Positions 47,288 to 56,708 of a stretch of 64,000 nt of DNA are shown piece by piece. The notes beneath the pieces are model-generated. The model had not been told where the DNA came from, did not search any database, and saw only the letters and a program-made list of their open reading frames with translations. Positions within the stretch are counted from its first letter, which is position 1. Each line of letters starts with the position of its first letter. The translations under genes and the position numbers were made by a program. The stretch spans positions 496,001-560,000 of the forward strand of contig LARU01000004.1 in the NCBI GenBank assembly GCA_001274695.2, written 5' to 3'. Source of the DNA: Azoarcus sp. PA01 (GTDB lineage: Bacteria > Pseudomonadota > Gammaproteobacteria > Burkholderiales > Rhodocyclaceae).

Positions 47288-48045
47288 CGGGTGGAATCCT
47301 GAGTTCGATGCTGGGCCAAATGGCTCGCCATGGCGCGTCGGGCAATGCCGCGCTCGTCGCCAAGGACGAACATGCGAACGTCTTCGGCGCACCAGGCTTG
47401 AAAGTCTTGTGGGGCGCGTGGCAGCGCGCAGAAGGCCTTGCCGTGCCGCCGTGCTGCGGCATGGATGCGCGCAACGGCGGCGCGCACCTCGGGATGGCGG
47501 GTCTGCCAGGGCACGCCGAAGGACTGCGAGAGATCGGCCGCCCCCTCCAGCAGCACGTCGACGCCTGCCACCGCGGCGATGGCCTCGGCCTGCTCGAGGC
47601 CGTCGCGGTCCTCGATCATCGCCACCACGACGGTCTGCTCGCGCGCGGCATCGACCGCCGCGACGAGATCGTCGCCACCGTAGCGGCTCGCCCAGGTGGA
47701 ATTGAGGCCGCGATCGCCGGCCGGCGCGAAATGGCACGCGCGCACCGCCTCGCGCGCCGCCTCGGCCGAACGGATGCGGGGAAAGACGATGCCCTCCGCG
47801 CCCGCGTCCAGCGCCTGTACCGCCTGATGGGCTGCGGCCACGCGAACGAGCGCCGCGATCCCGCTCGCGCGCGCCGCCAGCAGCATCGCGGCCAGCGTCT
47901 CGCCGCCGATCAGGGTGTGTTCGAGGTCGATGACGACGAAATCGTAGCCGGCGGCGGCGATCAGCTCGACCGTGAGCGGCGCGGGTGTGGAGCAGAACAA
48001 TCCGCACACCGGCTCGCTTGCCTGCAGGCGGGCCTTCAGGCGCAT
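47284..48045 (-). CDS. sbnG: SbnG-like citrate synthase (HpcH/HpaI aldolase fold)
   Basis: 253 residues, a class II aldolase barrel. Metal and substrate segments: YDFVVIDLEHTLIG, GLNSTWASRYGG and VVAMIEDRDGLEQAEAIAAV. In S. aureus SbnG is an aldolase-type citrate synthase unrelated to GltA that supplies citrate for the siderophore; the same role is inferred here from sequence and from the position between sbnF and sbnH homologues. The ATG overlaps the 3' end of the sbnF-like frame by about ten bases. HpaI-type aldolases of aromatic degradation share the fold, but the context decides. Confidence 0.83.
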   Translation of the reverse strand: MRLKARLQASEPVCGLFCSTPAPLTVELIAAAGYDFVVIDLEHTLIGGETLAAMLLAARASGIAALVRVAAAHQAVQALDAGAEGIVFPRIRSAEAAREAVRACHFAPAGDRGLNSTWASRYGGDDLVAAVDAAREQTVVVAMIEDRDGLEQAEAIAAVAGVDVLLEGAADLSQSFGVPWQTRHPEVRAAVARIHAAARRHGKAFCALPRAPQDFQAWCAEDVRMFVLGDERGIARRAMASHLAQHRTQDSTR

Positions 48046-49823
48046 CGCGGCTTCCCGGCCTGTGCCAGCGGGTTGGGGGCGAGCCGCGTGCGCAGGCGGA
48101 TCTCCGGCTGGAAGCGTCGGCTCGCGAGCATTTCGATCGCGACTTCGTCGGCCAGGCAGTCGAACAGCGCGTAGCGGGCCGCCCACTGCGGATGCCGCGC
48201 CTGGTGGGCGCACAGCACGTCGCGCGTGATCTGCCAGAAGCGCTCTTCCGCGACGTCGTAGAAGCGCGCGAACACCCACGCGAGCTCCGCGAGGCTGACG
48301 AAGAACAGCGCATCGAAGGTGAAATCGCGCAACTCGTCGGCGTCGCCGGCCTCGAGGAAGGAGTTCGGGTTGACGCGGGCATGCTCGACGGGCGGCGCGG
48401 TGAGCGCGGGCGGCGGCGCGGACAGCAGGTCGCGGCAGAAACGCACGCCGTCGTGGAAATCCTTCAGCGCCACGCGCGCCGGCAGGCCGTCTTCGTGCAG
48501 CAGGATCATGTTTTGCGCGTGCGACTCGAGCGCCGTGCCGTGCTGCCACAGCAGATGCAGCACCGGCAGCCAGGCTCGCTCGACGAGGCGCTGCAGCCAC
48601 TTTTCCGCGCCGTAGCGTTTCACCCAGGTGTCGACGAAAGGCCGCCCGTCGCCATCCACATGCATCACCGCCGTCATCGGTACCGCGGCTTCTCCCGGCT
48701 GCAAGTGACTGTGCACACTCTCGCGCCAGATGCACGACATCGCGCCATAGAGCCCGTGCACCGGAGCCGGCGCGGTGCAGCTCACGCCGGCGACCTCGCG
48801 CAGGATCACCGGGCGCACCAGCGGTTCGGGCCAGTCCGTGCACTCGGTGACCAGTCGTTGCAGCCAGTCGCTGATGACCGGAGCGTTCACGACAGTGTGC
48901 GGCGCCAGCACGCGCGACGTCGAGGTGTTGACGAGGTTCATCGCGAGTTTTAGCGAAAGCTGCCGCGGCGCGTCGAGGTTGCTCAGCGTGCGGATCGACT
49001 GCTGCGGCAGGTAGCGCTGCGCCATCTCGCCGATCACGACCAGCTCGCCGCGCGCGAGCTCCTGATGGCACGCGGGCAGGATCACTTCCTCCCATTGCCA
49101 TGGATGGACCGGCAGCGGCAAGTAGTCTTCGAGGCGCGCACCGCGGCGGACGAGGGCGTCGCGAAAGCCTTGCCAGCCGGCATCGTCCAGCAACGCGCGC
49201 GCCGCGGCCGCGTGGTCCGCTGTCGGGCTGAAGGCCCAGCGGCAGCGGTTACGGCGCACTGCGAGCAGCAGCGGCGTCACTGTAGTGGCCATCTCCGGCG
49301 CATGCGCCGCGTTGTCGTCGAGGGTGAAGCCGAGACGCGACTTGTAGCTCGGGTGATAGGGATGGCCGTCGGTGAGCCGCGCTTCGACGGTGTCGTAGTC
49401 GGCATCGCGCAGGATCCGGCCGCCGCGCGCATGCAGCGTCTGGGCATCCTTGATCTGGGTGGCGAGGAGCTCGGCGGCGAACTGCTTGAGGCGGGCCTCG
49501 TCGGCCTCGAGCCAGGGTGCGATTTCAGCGAGGAACAGCGCCGGATCGGCAGCCTCTTCGACCGGGGCGCCGGCGGGTTCGCGCGACAACGGAGAGGTGA
49601 CGCGCACGCGGCCGAAACTGAAAGTCCGCTGCGCCTGGCAACGGTAGTTGACGGAGGCACCGTCGGCACCGCGCCCGGGCACGGTGAGCGCATCGCCGTG
49701 CCACTCGCAGTGCCGCAGGGCGTGCTCGAACAGCAGCGCTTCGATGAGCTGGCGCAGCACGCGCCGGCTCGCCTGACGGTAGGCGGCGCTGTCGATCAGC
49801 TCCTGATAGTCGGTGGGTCGCAT
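48036..49823 (-). CDS. sbnF: SbnF-like NIS siderophore synthetase (IucA/IucC family)
   Basis: 595 residues. NIS synthetases adenylate a carboxylate and join it to an amine or alcohol. Motifs: LPVHPWQWEEV, QQSIRTLSN, LKLAMNLVNTSTSRVL, LESHAQNMILL and VALKDFHDGVR, followed by a FhuF-like C-terminal part. All the conserved ATP- and substrate-binding motifs seen in AcsD/AlcC are intact. AGGTAATCCC precedes the ATG. It lies between the sbnE-like and sbnG-like genes with a four-base gap before it. Confidence 0.88.
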   Translation of the reverse strand: MRPTDYQELIDSAAYRQASRRVLRQLIEALLFEHALRHCEWHGDALTVPGRGADGASVNYRCQAQRTFSFGRVRVTSPLSREPAGAPVEEAADPALFLAEIAPWLEADEARLKQFAAELLATQIKDAQTLHARGGRILRDADYDTVEARLTDGHPYHPSYKSRLGFTLDDNAAHAPEMATTVTPLLLAVRRNRCRWAFSPTADHAAAARALLDDAGWQGFRDALVRRGARLEDYLPLPVHPWQWEEVILPACHQELARGELVVIGEMAQRYLPQQSIRTLSNLDAPRQLSLKLAMNLVNTSTSRVLAPHTVVNAPVISDWLQRLVTECTDWPEPLVRPVILREVAGVSCTAPAPVHGLYGAMSCIWRESVHSHLQPGEAAVPMTAVMHVDGDGRPFVDTWVKRYGAEKWLQRLVERAWLPVLHLLWQHGTALESHAQNMILLHEDGLPARVALKDFHDGVRFCRDLLSAPPPALTAPPVEHARVNPNSFLEAGDADELRDFTFDALFFVSLAELAWVFARFYDVAEERFWQITRDVLCAHQARHPQWAARYALFDCLADEVAIEMLASRRFQPEIRLRTRLAPNPLAQAGKPRCA

Positions 49824-49827
49824 GGGA

Positions 49828-51552
49828 TTACCTTTGAAACATGGGGTTGGGAAGGTCGACCCAGCTCGGCCGTTCTCCCTGTTGATCGAAGCTGCTGAGC
49901 AGGTTGGCCTTGGCCGGCAGCGTCGGGCGCGCAACCAGTTGCAGCGCCAGCGGATCGCCACTCGCCGTGAGGCGCGCAGCAGTGTCCTGCCACAGCACGC
50001 CCTCGGTGACGAGGCCGGTGCGTCCCAGGCAAGCGATCGCTTGGGCGATGTGGTTGACCACCACGTAGTACTGGAAGCGGTGCCAAGCCTGCTCTTCCGA
50101 GTACAGCACCGGACTGTCGGGCTTGATGCGGTCGAGCCGGGGGAAGCGCTTTCGGCTGATGCTCGTGCCCTCCATGTCGCGCGCGTAGCCGCGCGTCGGC
50201 CAGCCGTCGCGAAAGGCGACCATCGCATTCTGCAGGTGCGCTTCGAGGCTGATGCCGTATTCGACAAAGAGCTTAAGCAAGGGCAGCAGGGTCACGTCGA
50301 GGTAGCGCGCCCACCACGCGCGCACCAGCGCCTCGTCGAGCGCGCCCTCCCCGGCCGCCTGCCGCAGCAGCGCGAGCAGCGGAATCTCGCCCCCGGCCGG
50401 TTCTTCCAGTACCGCGGCCAGCACCCGCACATGCTCGGCTTCCTCGGCCGGCATCGCCTGCCGATACACCACCGCGCAGGCGGCGCGCAGCGCCTCGTCG
50501 GGCAACTTCAGCGTCTGGCTGGCAATCTCGGGCAGGACGCGGAAAGCAGCGGATTCGAGCGCGTGCGGCAGCAGCAGCGACAGCGCCCGGCTGGCGTCCA
50601 GGGCGCGCTCGACCTGTTCCGACGGGTTGTTGCGCACGAAGTTGGTGATGCGGATGTTCAGCGACAGCTTGAGGAAGACGTTGCGGCGCGGCAGCCACAC
50701 CGTGCGGACCGAAGACGTGGGCCACACCTTCTCCCCTAGCGGGCCGAGCGGGACGAGCGCGCCGTTCTGCTTCAGCGCATCGATTTCGGGCAGGCCGAGG
50801 AGGTATTCGGCCTGCCACGGATGGCAGGGCAGCAACCGGTAATCTCCGCTGTCGAGCCACTTGGCCGCACCGCGCGCGGCCTCGGGGTCCAGCGGCGGGA
50901 CGTCTCCATTCACCGTCTGCGCCTCGATCAGGTTTGCAGTCACCGCGAAATAGTGCAGGCGGAAGGAGGCGCCCAGCTCGGGCGCGTAGCGTTGCAGGTC
51001 CGCCTCGCTGAACCCCTCGGAAGCCTTGGATGTGACATGGAAAATGTGGCCGAAACGCAGCGCCTGCTCCGCGGCCACGAAAGGCGGGCGCGGCGCCGCG
51101 GGCGCGGGCTGGTGAAAGCGGCGCACGTGATCCAGGCTGTTGCGCATCAAGCTCTGCAGGCGCGCGCGGCAGCGCTCCGCGACGTCCACACGATGGCGCC
51201 CCGCGGCGCCAAGGGCGGCGGCGATCAGGTCGGCGAGCGGCGTCGCCTCGACGAGCGGTTGCCAGTTGCAGTCGCAGCCGATCAAGGCGAACGGCGCCAG
51301 GCGATGGTAGCCGATCGACGAGAAGTGGCTCAGGGCGCCCGCCAGGCAGTTCCCGCTGCCGTCGAACCGCAGCAGAAACGGCATCAGCCCGGCGGCGCCC
51401 CACTCCTCGAACTGCGGACGCAAGTCCGCCGGACCCGTCTCGTCAGGCGCAAGACGCGGGTCGAAGCGCCCGGTCTCGCGGCAATACGTGTTGAAGTACT
51501 GCTCCACCAGGCGGCGTTCCACTGGAGGAAGTTCTAGCAGGCGTGAGGACAT
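49828..51552 (-). CDS. sbnE: SbnE-like NIS siderophore synthetase (IucA/IucC family)
   Basis: 574 residues from MSSRLLELPPVER, behind an AAGGAAGG site. Motifs: LLPCHPWQAEYL, TSSVRTVWLP, LKLSLNIRITNFVR, LEAHLQNAMVAF and a DMEGTSISRKR segment. In staphyloferrin B synthesis SbnE condenses citrate with L-diaminopropionate at the start of the pathway. The open frame runs far upstream through two other genes in another frame; that extension is not coding. Confidence 0.88.
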   Translation of the reverse strand: MSSRLLELPPVERRLVEQYFNTYCRETGRFDPRLAPDETGPADLRPQFEEWGAAGLMPFLLRFDGSGNCLAGALSHFSSIGYHRLAPFALIGCDCNWQPLVEATPLADLIAAALGAAGRHRVDVAERCRARLQSLMRNSLDHVRRFHQPAPAAPRPPFVAAEQALRFGHIFHVTSKASEGFSEADLQRYAPELGASFRLHYFAVTANLIEAQTVNGDVPPLDPEAARGAAKWLDSGDYRLLPCHPWQAEYLLGLPEIDALKQNGALVPLGPLGEKVWPTSSVRTVWLPRRNVFLKLSLNIRITNFVRNNPSEQVERALDASRALSLLLPHALESAAFRVLPEIASQTLKLPDEALRAACAVVYRQAMPAEEAEHVRVLAAVLEEPAGGEIPLLALLRQAAGEGALDEALVRAWWARYLDVTLLPLLKLFVEYGISLEAHLQNAMVAFRDGWPTRGYARDMEGTSISRKRFPRLDRIKPDSPVLYSEEQAWHRFQYYVVVNHIAQAIACLGRTGLVTEGVLWQDTAARLTASGDPLALQLVARPTLPAKANLLSSFDQQGERPSWVDLPNPMFQR

Positions 51553-51566
51553 TCCGATCCTTCCTT

Positions 51567-52772
51567 TTAACTTTGCAGACGGCTGGCGAGAACGGCGTGG
51601 CGGCCGCCGCAGGCCAGCAGGCCGGTGGCGAGGAACAGGGCCGCGACCGCCCACAACAGGTTTGCCGGCGCGAGCGTCGGCATCAGCAGCATGACCAGGA
51701 GCGGGCCGAGCAATTGGCCGAGGACCATGAAGCTCCTGCTCAGTCCGGTCAGGTGGCCGTAGGCCGAGGCCGGCAATTGCCGGCTGCAGGCGAGCAGCAT
51801 CGACTGCGCCAGGGCTGCGTAGCAGGCGCCTTGAACGACGCGCAGCAACGCGACCAGCCACATCTGATCGACTATCCCCAGCAGGCCGATGGACAGCCCG
51901 CAGCCGAGGGCGGCCAGGATGAAATGGCGCCGAGGATCGCCTCGGTCGTTTACATGGCCCCACAGCGGGGCCGCGAACATCGCGGCGAGCCAGCCCAGCG
52001 CGTGCAGCAGCCCGGTCTTGCTGGCGATGGCGTCGGTCGCGGGAAAGCGCGCAGCGAGGTAGAGCGCGAACACGTTGACCAGCGCGAAGGCAGCGGCCTG
52101 AGCCAGGCACGCGGCGACCATCCAGTTGCGCAGGTCGGCGTCGGCGAGCACGCCGCACAGGCCGGCGAAAGGCGGCGCGTCGGCGGTCGGCGAGGCTCTG
52201 GCGGGCTCGCTGAGCTGGCTCCACAGCAACAGGCCGGCGATGCCGGTCGCGACCGCCGTGGTGATCAGCAGCGGAGCCAGCGACCAGTAGTCGAGCATCA
52301 CGCCACCGAGCACCGGCCCGGCCAGGCAGCCGCAGGCGATCGCGCTCTCCTGCAGCCCCAGCGCGCGCCCCCGTGAAGTTTCCGCGCTGGCGTGACCGAT
52401 GAAAGCGGTGAGAACCACGCCGATGGTGCTGAAGCCCTGCAGCAGGCGACCCAGCATGAAGCCGAAGACATTCGGGCTCAGCGCCATCAACAGCATGCTG
52501 CCGATGAACACCGCCAGCGAGGTGAGCAGCATGCGGCGATAGCCGAAGCGGTCGCACCATTTGCCGACTGACGCAGCGAAGCACAGGGTGCCGAGGGCCG
52601 GCGCCGCCAGCGCCAGACTGCTCCAGCGCGCCGCGCCGACGGCATCGACCCCGCTCAGCGTCGCGACATACAGTGGCATGATCGGCACCAGCACCATCAA
52701 GCCGAGCGTCGTCACCGCCTGGCAGGCGAGCAGCAGCGCGAGGTTGCGCGAAGGCAGCGGCACGGAGTCCAT
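51567..52772 (-). CDS. sbnD: SbnD-like MFS efflux protein
   Basis: 401 residues with twelve predicted membrane helices of the major facilitator superfamily; GKWCDRFGYRRML matches the loop-2 motif A, and GALLGHVNDRGDPRR-like sequence marks the later repeat. Inferred to export the finished siderophore, as proposed for SbnD. It starts three bases after the sbnC-like stop (TGAGCGATG). Confidence 0.85.
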   Translation of the reverse strand: MDSVPLPSRNLALLLACQAVTTLGLMVLVPIMPLYVATLSGVDAVGAARWSSLALAAPALGTLCFAASVGKWCDRFGYRRMLLTSLAVFIGSMLLMALSPNVFGFMLGRLLQGFSTIGVVLTAFIGHASAETSRGRALGLQESAIACGCLAGPVLGGVMLDYWSLAPLLITTAVATGIAGLLLWSQLSEPARASPTADAPPFAGLCGVLADADLRNWMVAACLAQAAAFALVNVFALYLAARFPATDAIASKTGLLHALGWLAAMFAAPLWGHVNDRGDPRRHFILAALGCGLSIGLLGIVDQMWLVALLRVVQGACYAALAQSMLLACSRQLPASAYGHLTGLSRSFMVLGQLLGPLLVMLLMPTLAPANLLWAVAALFLATGLLACGGRHAVLASRLQS

Positions 52773-52775
52773 CGC

Positions 52776-54530
52776 TCAGCTCCGAGCGGGAAGAAGCGGA
52801 TTGTCGATGCGCCCCATGGCACTGGGCATGCCGGTGCCGAAGCTCGCGCGACCGAGCAACGGCGCCAACACCTGCTTGAAAGGCCAGCCCGGTTCGTCCA
52901 GCAACAGGCTGCGGGTCGAGGCGGCGATCGCCGCCGGCAGCGGCACGCGCGCCAGGCAGGCTTCCAGGACGCCGCCGAGAATCCGCCAGCCGCGCGCCTC
53001 GTCCCGGCCGTAACGATCGGACAGGGCGGCGATCACGGCGTAGAGGTTCACCTCGATGGCGAGGGTCTGCAGGTAGGCGAGCAGCTCGCGCGGCGTCGCG
53101 AGCTCCAGCGTGTTGGGAGTGCGGCGGTCGACGACGTAGTCCGGCACCGCCGCCCCCTGCGCGTTCATCAGCGGCGGGCAGATGCGCAAGGTGTCGTGGT
53201 CGCGCAGGACGAGCGCGGCAATGCGCCAGCCACGGAACGCGAGCAGCACGTTCTGCCCGTGCAGCTCGGGCATGACGCCGTAAGCGAGGCAGCGCAAGCC
53301 CAACTCCAGCAGGGCACCCACCACATCGGCGAACAGTGCCCACGCGTCGTCTTCCTCGGCCAACGGCCCCAGGAGCAGGTCGAACGCAGGCAGCGCGCCG
53401 TCGGCGGTGACGACCGGCAGGGCCGCCATCGGAATCAGCCGCGCGTCGGGCAGTGAGGGGTAGCGGCGAACCAGGCAGGCGAGCTCGCCCGGTTCGGTTT
53501 CGAGCGCGTCGCACTGGCGCAGCGCCCACCAGTGGTTCTCGTCGCACAGCAGCAGATGCGACGCCAGCCACTCGTCCCGCTCGCGCAGATTCTCGAGGCA
53601 GGCGCGGGCGAGCGTCGCGTTGTGCAGGTAGCGCGGCGGCAGCGTTCGGACGGCGCCCAGCGCATTGACCGAGAGCGCAAGCTTGAGGTGCGTGGCCGGA
53701 CGGCCAACGACGGCGAGCGATCTCAGCGAGGCGGTCGGAATCGCCGTCCCTGGCCCGGTACCAAGGTCGATACACTGGGCGAGCGGCGGCGATGCGCGCC
53801 GTTCGAGGTGCGCCCACTGCCAGGGGTGCACCGGCATCCACAACCACGCATCGCCCTCGGCGCCGCGCGCGCGGGCGGCGGCGGCAAGCCGCTCATGCTG
53901 CGCAGGGTCGAGCAGCGCTTCCGCGACGGGCTGACCGACGGCGTCGGTGCTGCCTCGCACCTGATCCCGTCGCACGGCGACCCATTGCAGCGGGATGGGC
54001 GCCGCCGCCTCGGCGGCATAAGCCGAACCGTCGCTGTCGCCCCAGTCCTTGGCGCGTGCCAAGGGGTGGAAAGGGCGGTCTTTCAGACAACTCAACGTTT
54101 CCCACGAGAGCAGGTCGTCCGGAGCGGCGGCGAGCTTTGCCAGAATGCCCGGTTCGTGCGTGGCAGCGAGCTTGGCCTGGTCGCTCGCCAGGCTGAAGAA
54201 GCGGGCGAAGCGGCCGGTCGACTCCTTCCACCAGTCGGCAGTCTGCAGCGTTTCGGCAACTTCGACGGGGGCGAGTCTGGCCGACTGGGACGCACCCGGC
54301 GAGGCGACGCCGCGCTCCGAAACCCGGAACGGGCGCACACCCCCGGCCTGGCGGCCGTGCCAGCGCAGCACCCGCCCCGGGCTCAATTCCACTTCGACGA
54401 CCGCCTCCCCCTCTACCGCAGCGTGAAAGCGGCACTGGCTGCGGAAGCCGTAGAGATCCTCGAGCCAGAGCGCATCGAAGAGGTCCTGGAGCAGGCGGCG
54501 CTCGTAAGAGTGAGAGGGCATGTTCGGCAT
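52776..54530 (-). CDS. sbnC: SbnC-like NIS siderophore synthetase (IucA/IucC family)
   Basis: 584 residues. Motifs: MPVHPWQWAHL, ASLRSLAVVG (Ser where the other two enzymes have Thr), LKLALSVNALGAVRTLP, PELHGQNVLLAF and VLRDHDTLRICP. In the pathway SbnC performs the last condensation, adding 2-oxoglutarate to the growing chain. The start at MPNMPSHSYERR lies five bases after the sbnB-like stop; the second ATG three codons on is possible. Divergence in the HGQN/RDHD region from SbnE and SbnF is as expected for a synthetase using another acyl acceptor. Confidence 0.87.
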   Translation of the reverse strand: MPNMPSHSYERRLLQDLFDALWLEDLYGFRSQCRFHAAVEGEAVVEVELSPGRVLRWHGRQAGGVRPFRVSERGVASPGASQSARLAPVEVAETLQTADWWKESTGRFARFFSLASDQAKLAATHEPGILAKLAAAPDDLLSWETLSCLKDRPFHPLARAKDWGDSDGSAYAAEAAAPIPLQWVAVRRDQVRGSTDAVGQPVAEALLDPAQHERLAAAARARGAEGDAWLWMPVHPWQWAHLERRASPPLAQCIDLGTGPGTAIPTASLRSLAVVGRPATHLKLALSVNALGAVRTLPPRYLHNATLARACLENLRERDEWLASHLLLCDENHWWALRQCDALETEPGELACLVRRYPSLPDARLIPMAALPVVTADGALPAFDLLLGPLAEEDDAWALFADVVGALLELGLRCLAYGVMPELHGQNVLLAFRGWRIAALVLRDHDTLRICPPLMNAQGAAVPDYVVDRRTPNTLELATPRELLAYLQTLAIEVNLYAVIAALSDRYGRDEARGWRILGGVLEACLARVPLPAAIAASTRSLLLDEPGWPFKQVLAPLLGRASFGTGMPSAMGRIDNPLLPARS

Positions 54531-54535
54531 GCAGG

Positions 54536-55561
54536 TCAGCCGTAGAGCGGCAAACGGGTGCCGGCGCCCTGTGCCTGCGCAAGCCGGTAGAAATGCCGTG
54601 CGCAGACGAGGTCGTCGATCGCCATGCCCATCGGATTGAGGAGGATGATCTCGTCGTCGCGCTCGCGGCCCGGCCGCTCGCCGATGACGATCTCGCCGAG
54701 CTCGGCGTGCAGGCGCTCGCGGCTGAAACGCCCTTCGAGCACGAGCTGGTTGATGATCTTCTTCTCGCGGTTGGACTGATCCCAGTCGTCGACGACGACC
54801 TTGTCGGCCTTCTCGTAGACGTCCTTGTGCACGTCCATGATGGACACGTTGCTGACGAAGGCGCCGGCCTTGAGCCACTCGAAGGCCAGGTAAGGCGCGT
54901 CGGCCACGGTGCAGGTGACGACGACGTCGCCCTCGCGCACTGCGGCTTCGGCCGAAACGGCGCGCAGCATCGCAACCTTGGGGAAGCTTTCCTTCAGCGT
55001 GCGCGACAGCGCCTCTGCGGCAGACGGCGAAAGATCGAACAGATGGAGACGTTCGATCGACGGGAACTGCTCGAGCAGCGTCTGCATCTGCATGCGGGCG
55101 ATCGGGCCGCAGCCGATGCAGGCGACGTCGGTGAAGCCGCTGCGGGCGAGATGCCGGGTGCCGACGGCGGTGATCGCGGCGGTCCGCATGCCGCTGAGCA
55201 AGCCGCCTTCCATGATCGCGATCGGGTAGTTGGTCTGCGCGTCGTTCAGCACCACCACCGCGCTGGCGCGCTCGAGGCCGAAGCGCACCGGATTGTGCTG
55301 GCGGCTGCCGATCCACTTCAGCCCCGCGATCGGATCCTCGCCACCCAGATAGCATGGCATCGCGATGATGCGGTCGGCGATGTGGTCGGCGCCCGGCCAG
55401 CGCAGATAGGGCTTGAGCGGCTGCACGTAGGCACCGCGGGCATGCGCGGCGAGGCCTTCCGCAATCGCGTCGACGTAAGGCTGCGAACGGCCGCCGCCCA
55501 GTTCAACCAAGTCGCGACGGCTGAGGTAGAGCAGTTGCGTGGAACTCATCGTGTTTGTCAT
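54536..55561 (-). CDS. sbnB: SbnB-like N-((2S)-2-amino-2-carboxyethyl)-L-glutamate dehydrogenase
   Basis: 341 residues of the ornithine cyclodeaminase/mu-crystallin family. The NAD-binding site is VACIGCGPIARMQMQT. SbnB oxidatively splits the SbnA product to L-2,3-diaminopropionate and 2-oxoglutarate, both building blocks of staphyloferrin B. The ATG overlaps the sbnA-like stop (ATGA); an internal ATG four codons later (MSSTQLLYLSR) also fits the family. Confidence 0.88.
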   Translation of the reverse strand: MTNTMSSTQLLYLSRRDLVELGGGRSQPYVDAIAEGLAAHARGAYVQPLKPYLRWPGADHIADRIIAMPCYLGGEDPIAGLKWIGSRQHNPVRFGLERASAVVVLNDAQTNYPIAIMEGGLLSGMRTAAITAVGTRHLARSGFTDVACIGCGPIARMQMQTLLEQFPSIERLHLFDLSPSAAEALSRTLKESFPKVAMLRAVSAEAAVREGDVVVTCTVADAPYLAFEWLKAGAFVSNVSIMDVHKDVYEKADKVVVDDWDQSNREKKIINQLVLEGRFSRERLHAELGEIVIGERPGRERDDEIILLNPMGMAIDDLVCARHFYRLAQAQGAGTRLPLYG

Positions 55562-56562
55562 GCGGCTTGTCCAAGGGTCGAGTTGAGGGAAGTTTCGCGG
55601 CGGTGCGCGAGGTGGCGGTCTCTCATGCGCGACAGCCACTCGTCGTTGTAGACCGTGTCGAGGTAGCGCTCGCCGCGATCCGGGAGGATCGTGAGGATGC
55701 GGGCGGAATGGTGCAGACGGGCGGAGAGGCGCTGGATCGCGGCGATCACCGAGCCCGATGAGCCGCCGGCGAAAATGCCTTCGTGCCTGACCAGCTCGCG
55801 GCAGGCGAGCCCCGATTCGTAATCGTCGACATGGATAACGTCGCCGATCTCGTCGCGCCGCAACAGCTCCGGCACCCGGCTGGCACCGATCCCGGGCAGC
55901 TCCCGTGGGCAGGGCGGCGCACCGAACAGCACCGACCCGGCGGCGTCGACCGCGACAACTTTCAGGTTCGGCCACGCCTCGCGCAGTCGTCGCGCGATGC
56001 CGTGCAAGGTGCCGGACGTGCTGACCCCCAGCACGAGGTAGTCCACCGGCCGGTCCAGCTCACGCAGGATCTCCTCGCCCTCGCCGTGGTAGTGGCTCTG
56101 CCAGTTGCGCTCGTTGGCGTACTGGTTGATCCATACCGTGCCCGGCCGCTCGCGCAGCATCTGCTTGACGCATTCGATGCGTGTCTCCAGGTAGCCGCCC
56201 TGGCGATCCTTTTCGGTGACCTGCTCGATGTTCCCGCCATAGCAGCGGATGATGCGAAGATTGGTCGGCGAGATCTTCGGGTCCACCACCGCAGTGAAGC
56301 GAAGTCCGCGAAGCCGGCACACCATCGCCAGCGCGATCGCCAGGTTGCCCGAGGAGCTTTCGACGATGTGCGCATCGGGCGGGATGCTGCCGTCGGCAAG
56401 TCCGCGTTCGATGATGTAGCGCGCCGGCCGGTCCTTGACGCTGCCGCCTGGATTGCACAGCTCCATCTTGGCAAGGACTTCGCACCGCGAGCCACGGAAC
56501 AGGCGGGACAGGCGCACGATCGGGGTGGCCCCGACGTCGTCGAGAATGCTGTCGAGGATCAT
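55558..56562 (-). CDS. sbnA: SbnA-like PLP synthase of N-(aminocarboxyethyl)-L-glutamate
   Basis: 334 residues of the cysteine-synthase fold (fold type II). PLP lysine in NPGGSVKDRPARYI, substrate/phosphate sites ESSSGNLAIALAM and GVSTSGTLHGIARRL. SbnA joins O-phospho-L-serine and L-glutamate, the first step to L-diaminopropionate. Stretches such as VDPKISPTNLRII and WINQYANERNWQSHYH are of the SbnA type rather than housekeeping CysK. AGGAGG five bases before the ATG. First recognised gene of the operon. Confidence 0.9.
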   Translation of the reverse strand: MILDSILDDVGATPIVRLSRLFRGSRCEVLAKMELCNPGGSVKDRPARYIIERGLADGSIPPDAHIVESSSGNLAIALAMVCRLRGLRFTAVVDPKISPTNLRIIRCYGGNIEQVTEKDRQGGYLETRIECVKQMLRERPGTVWINQYANERNWQSHYHGEGEEILRELDRPVDYLVLGVSTSGTLHGIARRLREAWPNLKVVAVDAAGSVLFGAPPCPRELPGIGASRVPELLRRDEIGDVIHVDDYESGLACRELVRHEGIFAGGSSGSVIAAIQRLSARLHHSARILTILPDRGERYLDTVYNDEWLSRMRDRHLAHRRETSLNSTLGQAA

Positions 56563-56708
56563 GACGCCCTCCTCCCCGCAGTCGGAGCGGCGAAGAAGTC
56601 TCGCGCCGGCAAATGTCTCGGTAAATGCGCCTGCCTACGCACAGGAAGCAGGCAAGCCGACTCCATAACGCATGCGCCTGCATGTATTTCAGGTGAACCA
56701 AATGACAT
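56559..56708 (-). CDS. Possible 49-residue leader peptide coupled to sbnA
   Basis: The frame begins ATG with an unusually good ribosome binding site (GGGGAGG, four bases before the start) and ends in a TGA that overlaps the sbnA ATG. The product is small, basic at the C terminus (LPRHLPARDF ... AGRRAS) and not similar to anything I know. Either a coupling/leader peptide or a fortuitous frame; conservation would decide. Confidence 0.4.
   Translation of the reverse strand: MSFGSPEIHAGACVMESACLLPVRRQAHLPRHLPARDFFAAPTAGRRAS

Noticed and set aside
46091..48382. Upstream extension of the sbnH frame (763 codons)
   Set aside because: The extension lies over the sbnG-like gene in another frame; the ATGA overlap marks the real start.
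49828..53847. Single 1339-codon frame covering sbnE and much of sbnD/sbnC
   Set aside because: Only the last 574 codons match a family; the rest overlaps MFS and NIS genes read in another frame with clear motifs.
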